From Alphaproteobacteria bacterium (lineage in GTDB: Bacteria; Pseudomonadota; Alphaproteobacteria; Caulobacterales; Aquidulcibacteraceae), in the NCBI GenBank assembly GCA_016124655.1, contig WGNI01000004.1, forward strand, positions 1 to 64,000: a stretch of 64,000 nucleotides of DNA, given 5' to 3'. Every line of letters starts with the position of its first letter. Position 1 is the stretch's first letter. The notes below the pieces were generated by a model. The model was not told the DNA's origin and did no database searches. It worked only from the letters and a program-made list of their open reading frames with translations. The position numbers and the translations under genes were made by a program. Positions 8,242-17,087 of this stretch are shown here, one piece after another.

Positions 8242-8742
8242 ATGGCTGAAGCGTCCCTGACCGACCTCCCCGCCGACAAGGCGGACCGCTACGCCGCGTT
8301 GCGCCAAGAGATCGCGGCGGTGGTTGCAGGCGAAACAAGCGTGACCGCGCGCTACGCCAGCGCTGCGAGCCTTTTGGCGCATGGGTTTCCGGAAACATTC
8401 TTGTGGACCGGATTTTACGTGGTCGATCCGCACAAGCCGGAGGAACTCGTCGTGGGCCCGTATCAAGGCACGCTGGGATGTTTGCGCATTCCGTTCGGCA
8501 AGGGCGTGTGCGGCGCGGCGGCGGCGCAGCGGCGCACGGTCATCGTGGCGGACGTGCACGCCTTTCCCGGCCATATTGCGTGCGATTCCCGATCGAATTC
8601 CGAGATCGTGGTTCCGGTGTTCGATCGCGAGGGCGCGCTGGCGGCGGTGCTTGATGTCGACAGCGCGCAATTGAGCGCGTTTGACGCGGCCGATCAGGGG
8701 GGCCTGGAAGCGATCTGCGCGGACCTGTTGCGGCTCGATTAA
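8242..8742 (+). CDS. msrC: Free methionine-(R)-sulfoxide reductase, GAF type
   Basis: 166-residue cytosolic GAF-domain protein. Cys80, Cys90 and Cys114 reproduce the spacing of the three redox cysteines of E. coli fRMsr (84/94/118). The surrounding blocks are diagnostic: GTLGCLRIPFGKGVCGAAAA and VHAFPGHIACDSRSNSEIV. It reduces free L-methionine-R-sulfoxide using thioredoxin. It lies 22 bases after the acyl-CoA operon on the same strand and may be co-transcribed or have its own promoter. Its end overlaps the 3' end of the convergent ABC ATPase by four bases. Confidence 0.95.
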   Translation: MAEASLTDLPADKADRYAALRQEIAAVVAGETSVTARYASAASLLAHGFPETFLWTGFYVVDPHKPEELVVGPYQGTLGCLRIPFGKGVCGAAAAQRRTVIVADVHAFPGHIACDSRSNSEIVVPVFDREGALAAVLDVDSAQLSAFDAADQGGLEAICADLLRLD

Positions 8743-9506
8743 GCGACGGGCTCGAAGCCGGCCTGCTGCGCCGCGAGATACATGCCGATCACCGGCGCGG
8801 GATCGCCGATCGCGATCAAGCGGCCGCGGTCCAGCCAGGCGACCTTGTTGCACATCGACTTCATCAATTCGGTGGAGTGCGTGGCGAGCACGACGATCTG
8901 CGTGACACCCATCATCTGCTGCAAACGCTGCTGCGCGCGCTGATAAAAATCGGCGTCGCCGGTACCGAGCCATTCGTCGAGCAGCAGCACTTCGCCATGG
9001 ATGGCGGTGCACAGCGCAAAGGCGAGCCGTGCGCGCATACCTTCGGAATACGTGCGCACGGGCATGTGGATGAACGCGCCGAGACCGGTGAATTCCGGCA
9101 CCTCCTCCTTGGCGCGGCGCACTTCGGCGTCGCTGGCGCCAAGCAAGCGCAACGGCAATTCGATGTTGTCGAAGCCCGACAATTCCGGATTGACGCCCAG
9201 GCCCTTGTCGATCAGCGGCAGGACGCGACCTTCGATGCGCATGCGGCCCTTGGTGGGGTGCGCGAGCCCCGCCAGAAGCCGCAGCATGGTGGACTTGCCG
9301 GAGCCGTTGCGGCCGACAAGGCCGAGGCGATCGCCGGGCCCCAGATGAAACGAAATCTCCGACAGCGCCGCGATCTCCACCGATCCCACGCCGAGATCGA
9401 TCTTGGAGCCGACAAGCTGGCGCATGACCGTCATCTTCAGCGAGCGCCCAGTGACCTCAAACACCGGGTAGCTGAAGGAGACGTTGTCAAGTTCAACCGC
9501 CGCCAT
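8739..9506 (-). CDS. Polysaccharide ABC exporter ATPase (Wzt/TagH-like)
   Basis: 255 residues with a single nucleotide-binding domain. The N-terminal VSFSYPVFEVTGRSLK stretch is typical of capsule, O-antigen and teichoic-acid exporter ATPases. It has Walker A (GLVGRNGSGKST), signature (RTYSEGMRARLAFAL), Walker B (EVLLLDEWLGTGD) and H-loop (VLATHS). It lacks the C-terminal carbohydrate-binding extension of O9a-type Wzt, so it resembles KpsT/RfbE-type ATPases. It is downstream of, and 6 bases from, the permease at 9513, and together they should export a completed glycan across the inner membrane. Confidence 0.9.
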   Translation of the reverse strand: MAAVELDNVSFSYPVFEVTGRSLKMTVMRQLVGSKIDLGVGSVEIAALSEISFHLGPGDRLGLVGRNGSGKSTMLRLLAGLAHPTKGRMRIEGRVLPLIDKGLGVNPELSGFDNIELPLRLLGASDAEVRRAKEEVPEFTGLGAFIHMPVRTYSEGMRARLAFALCTAIHGEVLLLDEWLGTGDADFYQRAQQRLQQMMGVTQIVVLATHSTELMKSMCNKVAWLDRGRLIAIGDPAPVIGMYLAAQQAGFEPVA

Positions 9507-9512
9507 CGCCCC

Positions 9513-10292
9513 TCACAGCCACGTAAAGATGCGCTTGCGCGTGGCCGACAAGGTCACCAGCGACAGCCCGACAAGACCCCAAACCAAGCCGAGCGCGACG
9601 TACCAGTTTATCAGTTCCGGAGGATGGCCCTGGATCGGCGCGCGCACGAGTTCGAGGAGATGATAGAAGGGATTCGCATGCACGATCACGGGCGGAAGGC
9701 GGCCCTGATCCGGCATCCAGATGATCGGCGTGAGGAAAAACGCCAGCTGCAATACCGAACCCACAACCTGGGTTAGGTCGCGAAAGCGCAGGCAGATCGG
9801 CGAGACGACCAGGGCAAAGAAAAAGGCATATGCGGTCAACAGCGCCATGCCGGGCGCTGCGTAGAAGAGCGCCATGGAGGGGCGGAAACCAAAGACGACC
9901 ATCACGCCGCCGACGACCAGCGCATTGTGAAAGAAGATCACCAAGTTGCGTTGGATCATGCGCGCCACGAGCACCGGCGCGGGCAGCGGCACGGCGCGCA
10001 GATGGCTCTCCGCCTCGACCAATACGCCGCATCCGTCATTCATCGACCCCGCAATGAAGTTCCAGACCAGGAAGCCTGCAGCCAAGTAAAACAGATATTC
10101 CTGGAAGCTTCTTTCAAAGACATTGCCGAAGACAAAGGACATGCCGATGATCGTGAGCGACATCGAAATGCTGATCCAGAACGGGCCGATCAGCGAGCGG
10201 CGATAGCGCATCATGATGTCTTGGTTCGCCATCAGGAACCAGGTGCGCCAGCGTGCGAACACCGCGCCAAAGTCGCTGATCACGCCTGACAT
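9513..10292 (-). CDS. ABC-2 type polysaccharide export permease (Wzm-like)
   Basis: 259-residue inner-membrane protein with about six hydrophobic segments. The family-typical cytoplasmic motif MMRYRRSLIGPFWI is near residues 27-40 and NPFYHLLELVRAPIQG is near the C-terminus, as in Wzm, KpsM and TagG permeases. It partners the ATPase at 8739. The 173 bases upstream (10293-10465) separate it from the TIR-like pair on the same strand and show no other gene or clear promoter. Confidence 0.92.
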   Translation of the reverse strand: MSGVISDFGAVFARWRTWFLMANQDIMMRYRRSLIGPFWISISMSLTIIGMSFVFGNVFERSFQEYLFYLAAGFLVWNFIAGSMNDGCGVLVEAESHLRAVPLPAPVLVARMIQRNLVIFFHNALVVGGVMVVFGFRPSMALFYAAPGMALLTAYAFFFALVVSPICLRFRDLTQVVGSVLQLAFFLTPIIWMPDQGRLPPVIVHANPFYHLLELVRAPIQGHPPELINWYVALGLVWGLVGLSLVTLSATRKRIFTWL

Positions 10293-10465
10293 CCCCGCTC
10301 CTGCTTCGCGCCGCTTTCTGGCGACTGCGCCTGCACCGTTACACGCGCTCGTCCAAAGTCCCCTGCCGGACGCGGAGCTGGCGGGCCCAGCTTCATGCTT
10401 GCGCGCGCGCGCGGCGACTCGTGAAATAGCCTAACTTGCGACCTCGCCTCAAGATTGCGCCGCTG

Positions 10466-11134
10466 TCAGCCGTTTGGAGGGATAGCCTGGGATTGTGACA
10501 AATCTTCCGCGCGTTCGCGCTGGATCAGCATCGAGGCCCATGGCGCCAGGCCGGCGACGACGATCGCCGCGCCGATGATCGCGCCAATCAGAAAGCCCCA
10601 GCGCCCGGCGGCGCGGCGCACTTTCATTTCGGCTTCCGATGGCCGGGCGCGCGGCGGCGGCGATGCGGCTGGCCTGGACGGTGGTGCAGCTGCGGTGCGC
10701 GCGGGCGCGGGCGCCGGCGGCGGCGGCGCGACCCGGGGCGGCGGCGGCGCGGTCGAGGACGATACGAAAATGCCGAGCTTCAGGCTGCGGGCGATTTCCG
10801 CGATCTGGCCGGCGGCGGACTCCAGATCATCGCTCATGGCGATGACGGGGGTGCGCCCTTCACTGGTGCCGACCGGCGGGCGGCGATTGTCCCACACGAG
10901 CAGCGCTGCGCGGCGCGGCTGCGCGTCGAGCGCGTCTTGCAGGCGGACGCCGACGCTGTCTTCAGAGCGCGCGGTCCACACGCCGAAGACCTGCATCTGG
11001 TTGCCGAACTGGAGCGGCTGCGCCTCATCCTCCGGCGCGGGGCACGGGATGGCGTTCATGCCCTTCAGCGCGCGCGCCAGGGTCGCGGCGAAATCGGCAT
11101 CCGCTTTGGCGTGCAACAATACGGTGTCGACCAC
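10466..11134 (-). CDS. Degenerate TIR-like domain protein with C-terminal transmembrane helix
   Basis: 222 residues; I do not recognise a named family. Residues 1-105 look like a reduced TIR fold: TVLLHAKADADFAATLARAL (strand A and helix A), then MQVFGVWTARSEDSVGVRLQ and RRAALLVWDNRRPPVG. The catalytic Glu of the S-x(5)-E helix is absent. A Pro/Ala-rich linker spans about 125-168, and a strong hydrophobic helix at about 180-204 is followed by a short polar tail. It aligns end to end over its N-terminal domain with the product of the gene just upstream (11194-12114), so the two are tandem paralogues. Position beside the Wzm/Wzt genes suggests a membrane-associated regulatory or scaffolding role, which is inference. 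Confidence 0.6.
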   Translation of the reverse strand: MVDTVLLHAKADADFAATLARALKGMNAIPCPAPEDEAQPLQFGNQMQVFGVWTARSEDSVGVRLQDALDAQPRRAALLVWDNRRPPVGTSEGRTPVIAMSDDLESAAGQIAEIARSLKLGIFVSSSTAPPPPRVAPPPPAPAPARTAAAPPSRPAASPPPRARPSEAEMKVRRAAGRWGFLIGAIIGAAIVVAGLAPWASMLIQRERAEDLSQSQAIPPNG

Positions 11135-11193
11135 CCGGCCTTCCCCCTTGAGCGAGCGCTCGGGCTAGCTCAGCCGCCAGACGCGCGTCCAGC

Positions 11194-12114
11194 TCAGATG
11201 ACGGATGAACCCTGCTCCGGGTTCCATAGCTCCGCATCGTCCGGCGCGGAGACGGGCGTCGCCAAGGCCGGGACCGAGGCCGTGTTCAGGTCAGGAAGCG
11301 CTTCGATCGGCGCGGGCGAGGAGAAGTCCGCCACGCGATCCAGCGGCGCCGTCGCCGCGGGGCTGGGGCGCCAATCCTGGCGCGACCAGGAGTCGAGCTG
11401 GTTGACGAACGGATCGGTCGCTTCGCGCATCGCATCGAGCTGCGCGGCGGCGGCGGCCAGCCGATTTTGCACATCGGCCAATTCGTTCTGATCGACGGGC
11501 GCGACGGCGACCTCTTCTTCGCCCCAGTCGATATCGGGGGCGGCGGCCACCTGGCTGAGCACGCGCATGTCTTCAGGCGCGGAGGCCGCGGCGGCGTCGC
11601 GGGGGCCGGCCGCGCCAAGCTGATCCACTGCGCCGAGCGCCACCGCGCCGCCGACGCCGAGAAATGCGACGCTCGCGGCTGCGCCCTTCATCAGGCCGCC
11701 GGCGAAGGCGCCAGACGCGCGCCGCGCAGCGCCAGGCTCGCGCGGCTCCGCCGGGCGAGCGGGTTGCGCGGCGCGGGCGTTGCGCGCGGGCGCGGCATCG
11801 GCAGCGCGGAGCGCTTCAAGATCATAGACGACCGTGCGATCGCGCAGCGCGGCGGGCAGCGGCGCGTCATCGCACGCGCAGATCAACAGCGCGCCGGCGT
11901 GACCGGCGGCGATATCGGAAAACACGCGGCCGAGGCCTGCGTCCTGCGCAACGCGAGACCAGGCCAGCCACACGCTGATCTGCGGGCCGAACGCCATCGC
12001 GCGCGCGTCGCTCGACAGCGGAGACAGCAAGGGACGGACAGAAGCGGAGGCATCGCTGATGGCGCGGGCGCGGTCGGCGTCGCCTTCGGCGTAGAGCAAC
12101 ACAACGCTGGCCAT
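11194..12114 (-). CDS. Degenerate TIR-like domain membrane protein, paralogue of the downstream gene
   Basis: 306 residues. The N-terminal ~105 residues align with the protein at 10466-11134: VVLLYAEGDADRARAISDAS, then AFGPQISVWLAWSRVAQDAG and GALLICACDDAPLP. An Ala/Arg/Pro linker leads to a hydrophobic helix at about 138-165. The extra ~140-residue C-terminal part is acidic and contains a heptad-like NELADVQNRLAAAAAQLDAM segment, likely a short coiled coil. No TIR catalytic Glu is visible. The 59-base gap to the paralogue suggests one transcript. The C-terminal region would lie on the far side of the membrane from the TIR-like part. Confidence 0.6.
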   Translation of the reverse strand: MASVVLLYAEGDADRARAISDASASVRPLLSPLSSDARAMAFGPQISVWLAWSRVAQDAGLGRVFSDIAAGHAGALLICACDDAPLPAALRDRTVVYDLEALRAADAAPARNARAAQPARPAEPREPGAARRASGAFAGGLMKGAAASVAFLGVGGAVALGAVDQLGAAGPRDAAAASAPEDMRVLSQVAAAPDIDWGEEEVAVAPVDQNELADVQNRLAAAAAQLDAMREATDPFVNQLDSWSRQDWRPSPAATAPLDRVADFSSPAPIEALPDLNTASVPALATPVSAPDDAELWNPEQGSSVI

Positions 12115-12355
12115 CGACGCGTCTCCTCAATTCCCGCCATCGTATCCGAAAAGCGGCATCCGCGCAGCAAAAAAGTCCCCTGCCGCGCGGGATTTGACGC
12201 CGCTGCTCCCCAAGCGGGCGGCATGACGGGACATACCGGGCGGGCGCCGCGCTGACCAGCCCCATTGCGTGAAATTTCCAGATGAAATCAGCGCTTGCAC
12301 GCGAACGCCGCCGCGCGGCATGCACGGGCGCCCGGCGCATGAGCAGGAGGTGGCG

Positions 12356-13576
12356 ATGACGGACGTGCGAGACCGACTCGGGTTCGGCGCGGTTGCGTTT
12401 GCGGCGCTCATGGCTTTGGCGCCGGCAGCGGCCGTTGGCGGCGGCATGGCGCTGGCGCCGATCCAGGGGCTCGCGGGCGTGCTCGCCGCGCCGTGGCGGC
12501 GGCTGTTGCGCGCCGCGATGCGTCACTGGATGGTGGTTGTTTCCATTGCGCTTTTCGTCGGCTGGATGGGAATTGCCGCCAGCTGGTCGCCGTCGTCGAG
12601 CGCTGTTGAGCAAGCCGTGAAGCTTGGCGCGCTCGCGATCACGGCGTTGCTGCTGATCGCCGGCGCCGGCGGCGCGCACGAGCGCGATCGCGCGCTGATC
12701 CGCGCGGCGTGCATGGCGGCGGTCGCGCTCACGGCGCTGATGCTGCTCGTCGAGGCGTTCGCGGACATGCCGATCAACCGGCTCGACGAGGCGGCGAACG
12801 TCGATCCCGTCAAGCTCATGCGCAACCCCGCGAAGGGCGCGAGTTTCCTGGTGTTGATGCTGTGGCCGGCCATGGGCGCGCTGATCGGCGGGGCGCCGTG
12901 GGAGCGCGGCGCGTGGAAAATCCTCTTCGCGCTCAGCGCGGTGTGTGCGCTGCAGTTCGGCATGGAGGCCAATGCGCTGGCGCTGGGCGTGGGCCTGGTC
13001 GCGTTTCTGATCGCGCTTTCAGCGCCGCGGTTCGCACTGATCGCGCTGGGGCTCGGGCTTGCGGGCTGGCTGATCGCAGCGCCGTTCGTGACGCCGGTGA
13101 TCATGGCGCAGGAGGCGCTGGTGGCGCGGCTGCCGGATTCCTGGGCGATCCGCGCGGAGATGTGGACGTTTGTCAGCGAGCGCATCCGCGAGGCGCTCGT
13201 GATGGGTCATGGGATGGACGCGGCGCGCACGATTGAAGGCCAGAGCGAGGTGCGCGGCATCGTGTTCAACCTCGTTTCGCTGCACCCGCACTCCGCGAGC
13301 CTGCAGATCTGGTACGAGCTCGGCGCGGTCGGCGCGGGGCTTGGCGCGCTGGCGCTGATCGTCGGCGGGTTCGCGGCGGCGGCGGGACTGGCGAAGCAGC
13401 GCGAAGCGGCCGCGGCGGTCGCGGGCGTGATGGCCAGCGCGGGCGTGATCGCCAATGTCAGCTTCGGCGCATGGCAGGAATGGTGGCTTTCGGGAATCGT
13501 GATCGCGGCGGCGTGCGCGAACGCGGTGCGGCGCGCGAATTCGGCGGATTCGTTCAATCCGTCGGCAGCGCCTTGA
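12356..13576 (+). CDS. O-antigen ligase/polymerase-like membrane protein
   Basis: 406-residue polytopic membrane protein with about ten hydrophobic helices. The long periplasmic loop contains GHGMDAARTIEGQSEVRG and the HPHSASLQIWYELGAVGAG segment typical of the Wzy_C/WaaL family; Arg and His in this loop are important in that family. ATG 12356 is preceded by GCAGGAGG; a 29-residue upstream extension is unlikely. It probably joins or polymerises undecaprenyl-linked glycans in the periplasm, and whether it is ligase or polymerase cannot be told. Its last 23 bases overlap the 3' end of the convergent AGE-family gene. Confidence 0.82.
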   Translation: MTDVRDRLGFGAVAFAALMALAPAAAVGGGMALAPIQGLAGVLAAPWRRLLRAAMRHWMVVVSIALFVGWMGIAASWSPSSSAVEQAVKLGALAITALLLIAGAGGAHERDRALIRAACMAAVALTALMLLVEAFADMPINRLDEAANVDPVKLMRNPAKGASFLVLMLWPAMGALIGGAPWERGAWKILFALSAVCALQFGMEANALALGVGLVAFLIALSAPRFALIALGLGLAGWLIAAPFVTPVIMAQEALVARLPDSWAIRAEMWTFVSERIREALVMGHGMDAARTIEGQSEVRGIVFNLVSLHPHSASLQIWYELGAVGAGLGALALIVGGFAAAAGLAKQREAAAAVAGVMASAGVIANVSFGAWQEWWLSGIVIAAACANAVRRANSADSFNPSAAP

Positions 13577-14699
13577 TGCGATCCTCCAGTCGCAGCAGCT
13601 CCGCGAACGCCAAGAAGACGTGATAGAACGTCGAGGCCGGCACGACTTTGGAGAGCGGCGCGCCGTTGGCGTCGAAATGATCGATCCAAAGGCCGGGAAC
13701 GTCGGTGTTCAGGTAGCGGTTCAGCAAGAGATTTGCGGACTCCGACACGGCTGCGCGCGGATCGGCGCCGTTCAATTCATACAGCGCCAGCCAGCCCTTG
13801 ATGCGTTCGGTGTTCGGCCAGGTGCGGGAGGATGAATCGACGATCGCTCCATCCTCGCGCACGACCATGCGCGTGGCTTTGGATTGGGGATCGACGCCAT
13901 AGGTTTCGGCAAACGAAACCAATTGCGCCGCGGCGGAACTGACGTCTTCTCCTGACACCTTGGCGAATTGCGCGAGAATCCAGGCCCATTCCAGTTGATG
14001 GCCAGGCTCGGCAAGGCGTCCCTCTTCGCCCGGCGCGCGGGACCAATCGTCTTGAAAATATTCGGCCAGCGTGCGGCCGTTGAAGAATTTCGTGAGGAAT
14101 AGCGCATAGATTTCGCGCGCGAGATCGAGATAGCGCGGCGCCTGGGTGGCCTCGAACGCTGCAAGGCTCGCCTCGAACAGATGCATGTGCGGATTTTGCA
14201 GGCGCCAACCCTGCATCGGCTTTTCATGCAGGAATCCGCCGGCGGGATGACGCATCGCGTGGGTGATGAAGTCGTAGGCCAGATCCATGCCGCGCCGCGC
14301 ATCGGCGTCGCGCGTGGCGCGATAGGCCCAGGAAAACGCAAACAGCACGAAAGCGAGATCGTAGAGATCGGGCGTGGCGTCGGCGACGCTCCCGTCGCGA
14401 TTCAGGCATTTCGCAAAGCCGGGATCCGGGCCGAGATAGGCTTGGGTGAGCAGGAATTGGACGCCGTGGCGGCACAGCGCGCGGCCGTCGTTCCAGCCGA
14501 GCGCTGCGGCGTGCGCAAAAACGTAGGTCTGCCGGCAGGCCACGCGCGTGCGCTTGCGCGGCGCATCGGTGGGCGCGCCGGCGAAATCCAGTTCTTCATG
14601 GAAGCCGCCATGCGCGCGATCGACGCCGCGTTCGGCCCAGAGCGGCAGGGCGACCTGAAACATCCAGGCGCGCACGGCGTCAAACGGCGGATTTACCAT
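13554..14699 (-). CDS. AGE-family sugar isomerase/epimerase
   Basis: 381 residues starting MVNPPFDAVRAWMFQ, with GGGAGG before the ATG at 14699. It has the (alpha/alpha)6-barrel pattern of N-acylglucosamine 2-epimerases and mannose isomerases: RVACRQTYVFAHAAALGW, PAGGFLHEKPM, NPHMHLFEASLAAFEAT, EPGHQLEWAWIL and RTWPNTERIKGWLAL, with conserved His residues in the barrel. It is divergent from manC, so a plausible role is mannose/fructose (or phosphosugar) isomerisation feeding GDP-mannose synthesis. This is inferred from context; cellobiose or GlcNAc epimerase activity is also possible for the family. Confidence 0.85.
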   Translation of the reverse strand: MVNPPFDAVRAWMFQVALPLWAERGVDRAHGGFHEELDFAGAPTDAPRKRTRVACRQTYVFAHAAALGWNDGRALCRHGVQFLLTQAYLGPDPGFAKCLNRDGSVADATPDLYDLAFVLFAFSWAYRATRDADARRGMDLAYDFITHAMRHPAGGFLHEKPMQGWRLQNPHMHLFEASLAAFEATQAPRYLDLAREIYALFLTKFFNGRTLAEYFQDDWSRAPGEEGRLAEPGHQLEWAWILAQFAKVSGEDVSSAAAQLVSFAETYGVDPQSKATRMVVREDGAIVDSSSRTWPNTERIKGWLALYELNGADPRAAVSESANLLLNRYLNTDVPGLWIDHFDANGAPLSKVVPASTFYHVFLAFAELLRLEDRIKALPTD

Positions 14700-14828
14700 C
14701 CAAGCGGCCTCCCATCCCGGCCCGTCTTGGTACGCAGCGTCGCCGCGCGCGTCGAGGCCCGAGGCTTGCTTGCGTCGTTGCGTGGGCGCGCGTACCACGC
14801 GCCGGCGGCGACACGGGGACCATGAGGC

Positions 14829-15893
14829 ATGGCGCAGACGCGCATCCTTCCAGCAATCATGTCGGGCGGATCGGGCACACGGCTGTGGCCGACGTCCACC
14901 GATGACCGGCCGAAGCAATTCCATGCGCTGGGCGGCGCGCGCACGCTGATCCAGGATACGATCGCGCGCGTGCAGATGGACGCTGCGGGCCTCTCGTTCG
15001 CGGCGCCGATGATTTTGTGCAATGCGCGCCATGGCGCGCTGGTGGAGGCGCAGCTTGCCGCGATCGGCGCAACCGCAAGCGCGATCGCGCTGGAGCCCGT
15101 GGGGCGCAACACGGCTGCGACCGCGGCGATCGCGGCGCAACTGGCGCTGGAGATCGACCCGGAAGCGCTGGTGCTACTGTTGCCGGCGGACCATGTCATC
15201 GCCGACGCAGATGCGTTTCTCGACGTGGCAGCGCGCGCGGCGCCGATCGCGCGCGAGCGCATCGTGACGTTCGGCATTGCGCCGTCGCGGCCGGAAACCG
15301 GCTATGGCTACATCAAGCATGGCGCGCCGCTGACGGAGGGCGTGTTCGCGATCGAGGCGTTCAAGGAAAAACCGCAGCGCGATGTGGCGCAGCGCTATCT
15401 CGATGACGGCGGCTATAGCTGGAACGCAGGCATGTTCCTGTTTTCGCCGCGCGTGTTGTTGCAGGAATTCGCCGGCGCGGCGGACATCCGCGATGCAGCG
15501 CTTGCCGCCTTGGCGGCGGCGCCGCGCGACGGCGTGCGCATCGCCTTGCCGGACGCGCTGTTTGCGCAGGCGCCATCCGAGCCGCTCGACATAGCGGTGA
15601 TGGAGAAGACGCGGCTGGGCGCGGTCGCGCCGTGCGATATCGGCTGGGCCGATGTCGGCTCGTGGGCGGAGATCTGGCGGCTCGCGCCGCAAGACGGAAA
15701 GGGCAACGCAGTGAGCGGCGACGTCATCGCGCATGACGCGTCCGGTTTGCTGGTGCGCAACGACAGCGGCTTGAAGATCGCGCTGGCGGGGGTGTCCGAT
15801 CTCATTGTCATCGCGACGGACGAGGCAGTGATGATCGTGTCGCGCGAGCGCGCACAGGACGTGAAGAAGCTCTGGGAGCTGGCGCGGAAATAG
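14829..15893 (+). CDS. manC: Mannose-1-phosphate guanylyltransferase
   Basis: 354 residues. The nucleotidyltransferase signature is IMSGGSGTRLWPTSTDDRPKQ. Further family segments are EPVGRNTAATAAIAA, LLLPADHVIADAD, RPETGYGYIKHG, VEAFKEKP-like EAFKEKPQRDV, SWNAGMFLFSP and DIGWADVGSWAEIW. It makes GDP-mannose from mannose-1-phosphate and GTP. It lacks the C-terminal phosphomannose-isomerase domain of bifunctional ManC/AlgA, which fits having a separate isomerase (the AGE-family gene) divergent from it. The product probably supplies the surface glycan exported by Wzm/Wzt. Confidence 0.93.
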   Translation: MAQTRILPAIMSGGSGTRLWPTSTDDRPKQFHALGGARTLIQDTIARVQMDAAGLSFAAPMILCNARHGALVEAQLAAIGATASAIALEPVGRNTAATAAIAAQLALEIDPEALVLLLPADHVIADADAFLDVAARAAPIARERIVTFGIAPSRPETGYGYIKHGAPLTEGVFAIEAFKEKPQRDVAQRYLDDGGYSWNAGMFLFSPRVLLQEFAGAADIRDAALAALAAAPRDGVRIALPDALFAQAPSEPLDIAVMEKTRLGAVAPCDIGWADVGSWAEIWRLAPQDGKGNAVSGDVIAHDASGLLVRNDSGLKIALAGVSDLIVIATDEAVMIVSRERAQDVKKLWELARK

Positions 15894-15991
15894 GATGGGC
15901 CGCCGCTGCGTCACGCCTACCGCCCGCGCGGTCGCCGCTGTAGGGTGCGCTCCAAACCCGCCGCTGGACGCGGGATGGATGGGAGAGCGCG

Positions 15992-17077
15992 ATGAAGGCT
16001 GCGGTTCTGCGCGAGGTGGGCAAGCCCCTGCAAATCGAGGACGTGGCGATCGGCAAGCCGGCGGCGCACGAAGTGCTGATCCGCACGGCGGCGGCCGGCG
16101 TGTGCCATTCCGATCTGCATTTCGTGGAAGGCTCGTATCCTTATCCGCTGCCGGCCGTGCTTGGCCATGAAAGCGCGGGCGTCGTGGAGGCCGTGGGCTC
16201 GGAAGTGCGCACGGTGAAGCCCGGCGATCATGTGATCACCTGCCTTTCGGCGTTCTGCGGACACTGCAAACATTGCGTAACCGGGCACATGAACCGTTGC
16301 GAGAGCGGCGAAGTGCGGCGCGGGGAAAGCGAAGAGCCGCGGCTGACGCAAGCCGCCGCGCCGTTGAACCAATTCCTGAACCTTTCCTCGTTCGCCGAAC
16401 AAATGCTGATCCACGAACATGCGTGCGTGGCGATCCGGCCGGATATGCCGCTCGATCGCGCGGCGCTGATCGGCTGTTCGGTGATGACGGGCGTGGGCGC
16501 GGTGTTTCACACCTCCAATGTGCGCCCAGGCGATACGGTGGCGGTGATCGGGTGCGGCGGCGTGGGGCTGGCGGCGATCAATGGCGCGCAGATCGCAGGC
16601 GCCAGCCGCATCATCGCGATTGATATGGCCAAAGGCAAAGAGAACCTCGCCAAGCATTTCGGCGCGACGGATTTCGTGTGCGCGAGCGAGACCGATCCGG
16701 TCGCGGCGGTGATCGAAATGACCAAGGGCGGCGTGGAGCATTCGTTCGAGGCGGTCGGGCTGAAAGCGACCAGCGAACAGGCGTTTTTGATGCTGGCGCG
16801 CGGCGGCACGGCGAACATCATCGGCATGGTGCCGGTGACGCAGAAGATCGAATTGCCGGCCTACATGTTCCTCGGCGAGAAGCGCATTCAAGGATCGCTG
16901 ATGGGCTCCAACCATTTCCCGGTGGATATGCCGCGGCTGGTCGATTTCTACCTCGCGGGAAAGTTGCGCCTGGACGACATGATCAGCCGTCGCATCCGGC
17001 TGGAGCAGGTCAATGAAGCGTTCGCGGAAATGAAGACCGGCGGCGTGGCGCGCTCGGTCATCATGTTTGATGCTTGA
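15992..17077 (+). CDS. Zinc-dependent alcohol dehydrogenase, class III-like
   Basis: 361 residues. Catalytic zinc ligands are Cys38 and His59 with Glu60 (VLGHES) and a later Cys in LIGCSVMTGVGAV. The structural zinc lobe is Cys89, Cys92, Cys95 and Cys103. The Rossmann motif is VIGCGGVGLAAINGA and Asp of IIAIDMAKGK suggests NAD preference. It resembles AdhC/FrmA-like dehydrogenases used for formaldehyde-glutathione or long-chain alcohols, but the loop after the structural zinc differs from canonical FrmA. The following SDR gene begins 10 bases after its stop, so both may act in one alcohol/aldehyde pathway. Confidence 0.9.
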   Translation: MKAAVLREVGKPLQIEDVAIGKPAAHEVLIRTAAAGVCHSDLHFVEGSYPYPLPAVLGHESAGVVEAVGSEVRTVKPGDHVITCLSAFCGHCKHCVTGHMNRCESGEVRRGESEEPRLTQAAAPLNQFLNLSSFAEQMLIHEHACVAIRPDMPLDRAALIGCSVMTGVGAVFHTSNVRPGDTVAVIGCGGVGLAAINGAQIAGASRIIAIDMAKGKENLAKHFGATDFVCASETDPVAAVIEMTKGGVEHSFEAVGLKATSEQAFLMLARGGTANIIGMVPVTQKIELPAYMFLGEKRIQGSLMGSNHFPVDMPRLVDFYLAGKLRLDDMISRRIRLEQVNEAFAEMKTGGVARSVIMFDA

Positions 17078-17087
17078 GGCTTGCGCG

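Noticed and set aside
2168-12114. A complete antiphage defence island
   Set aside because: TIR and TIR-like proteins are present, but no cyclase, ThsA-like, Argonaute, restriction or other partner lies among them; the genes between are metabolic or export genes.
12269-12355. Upstream in-frame extension of the O-antigen ligase-like gene
   Set aside because: GCAGGAGG lies just before the ATG at 12356, and the added 29 residues do not resemble the family.
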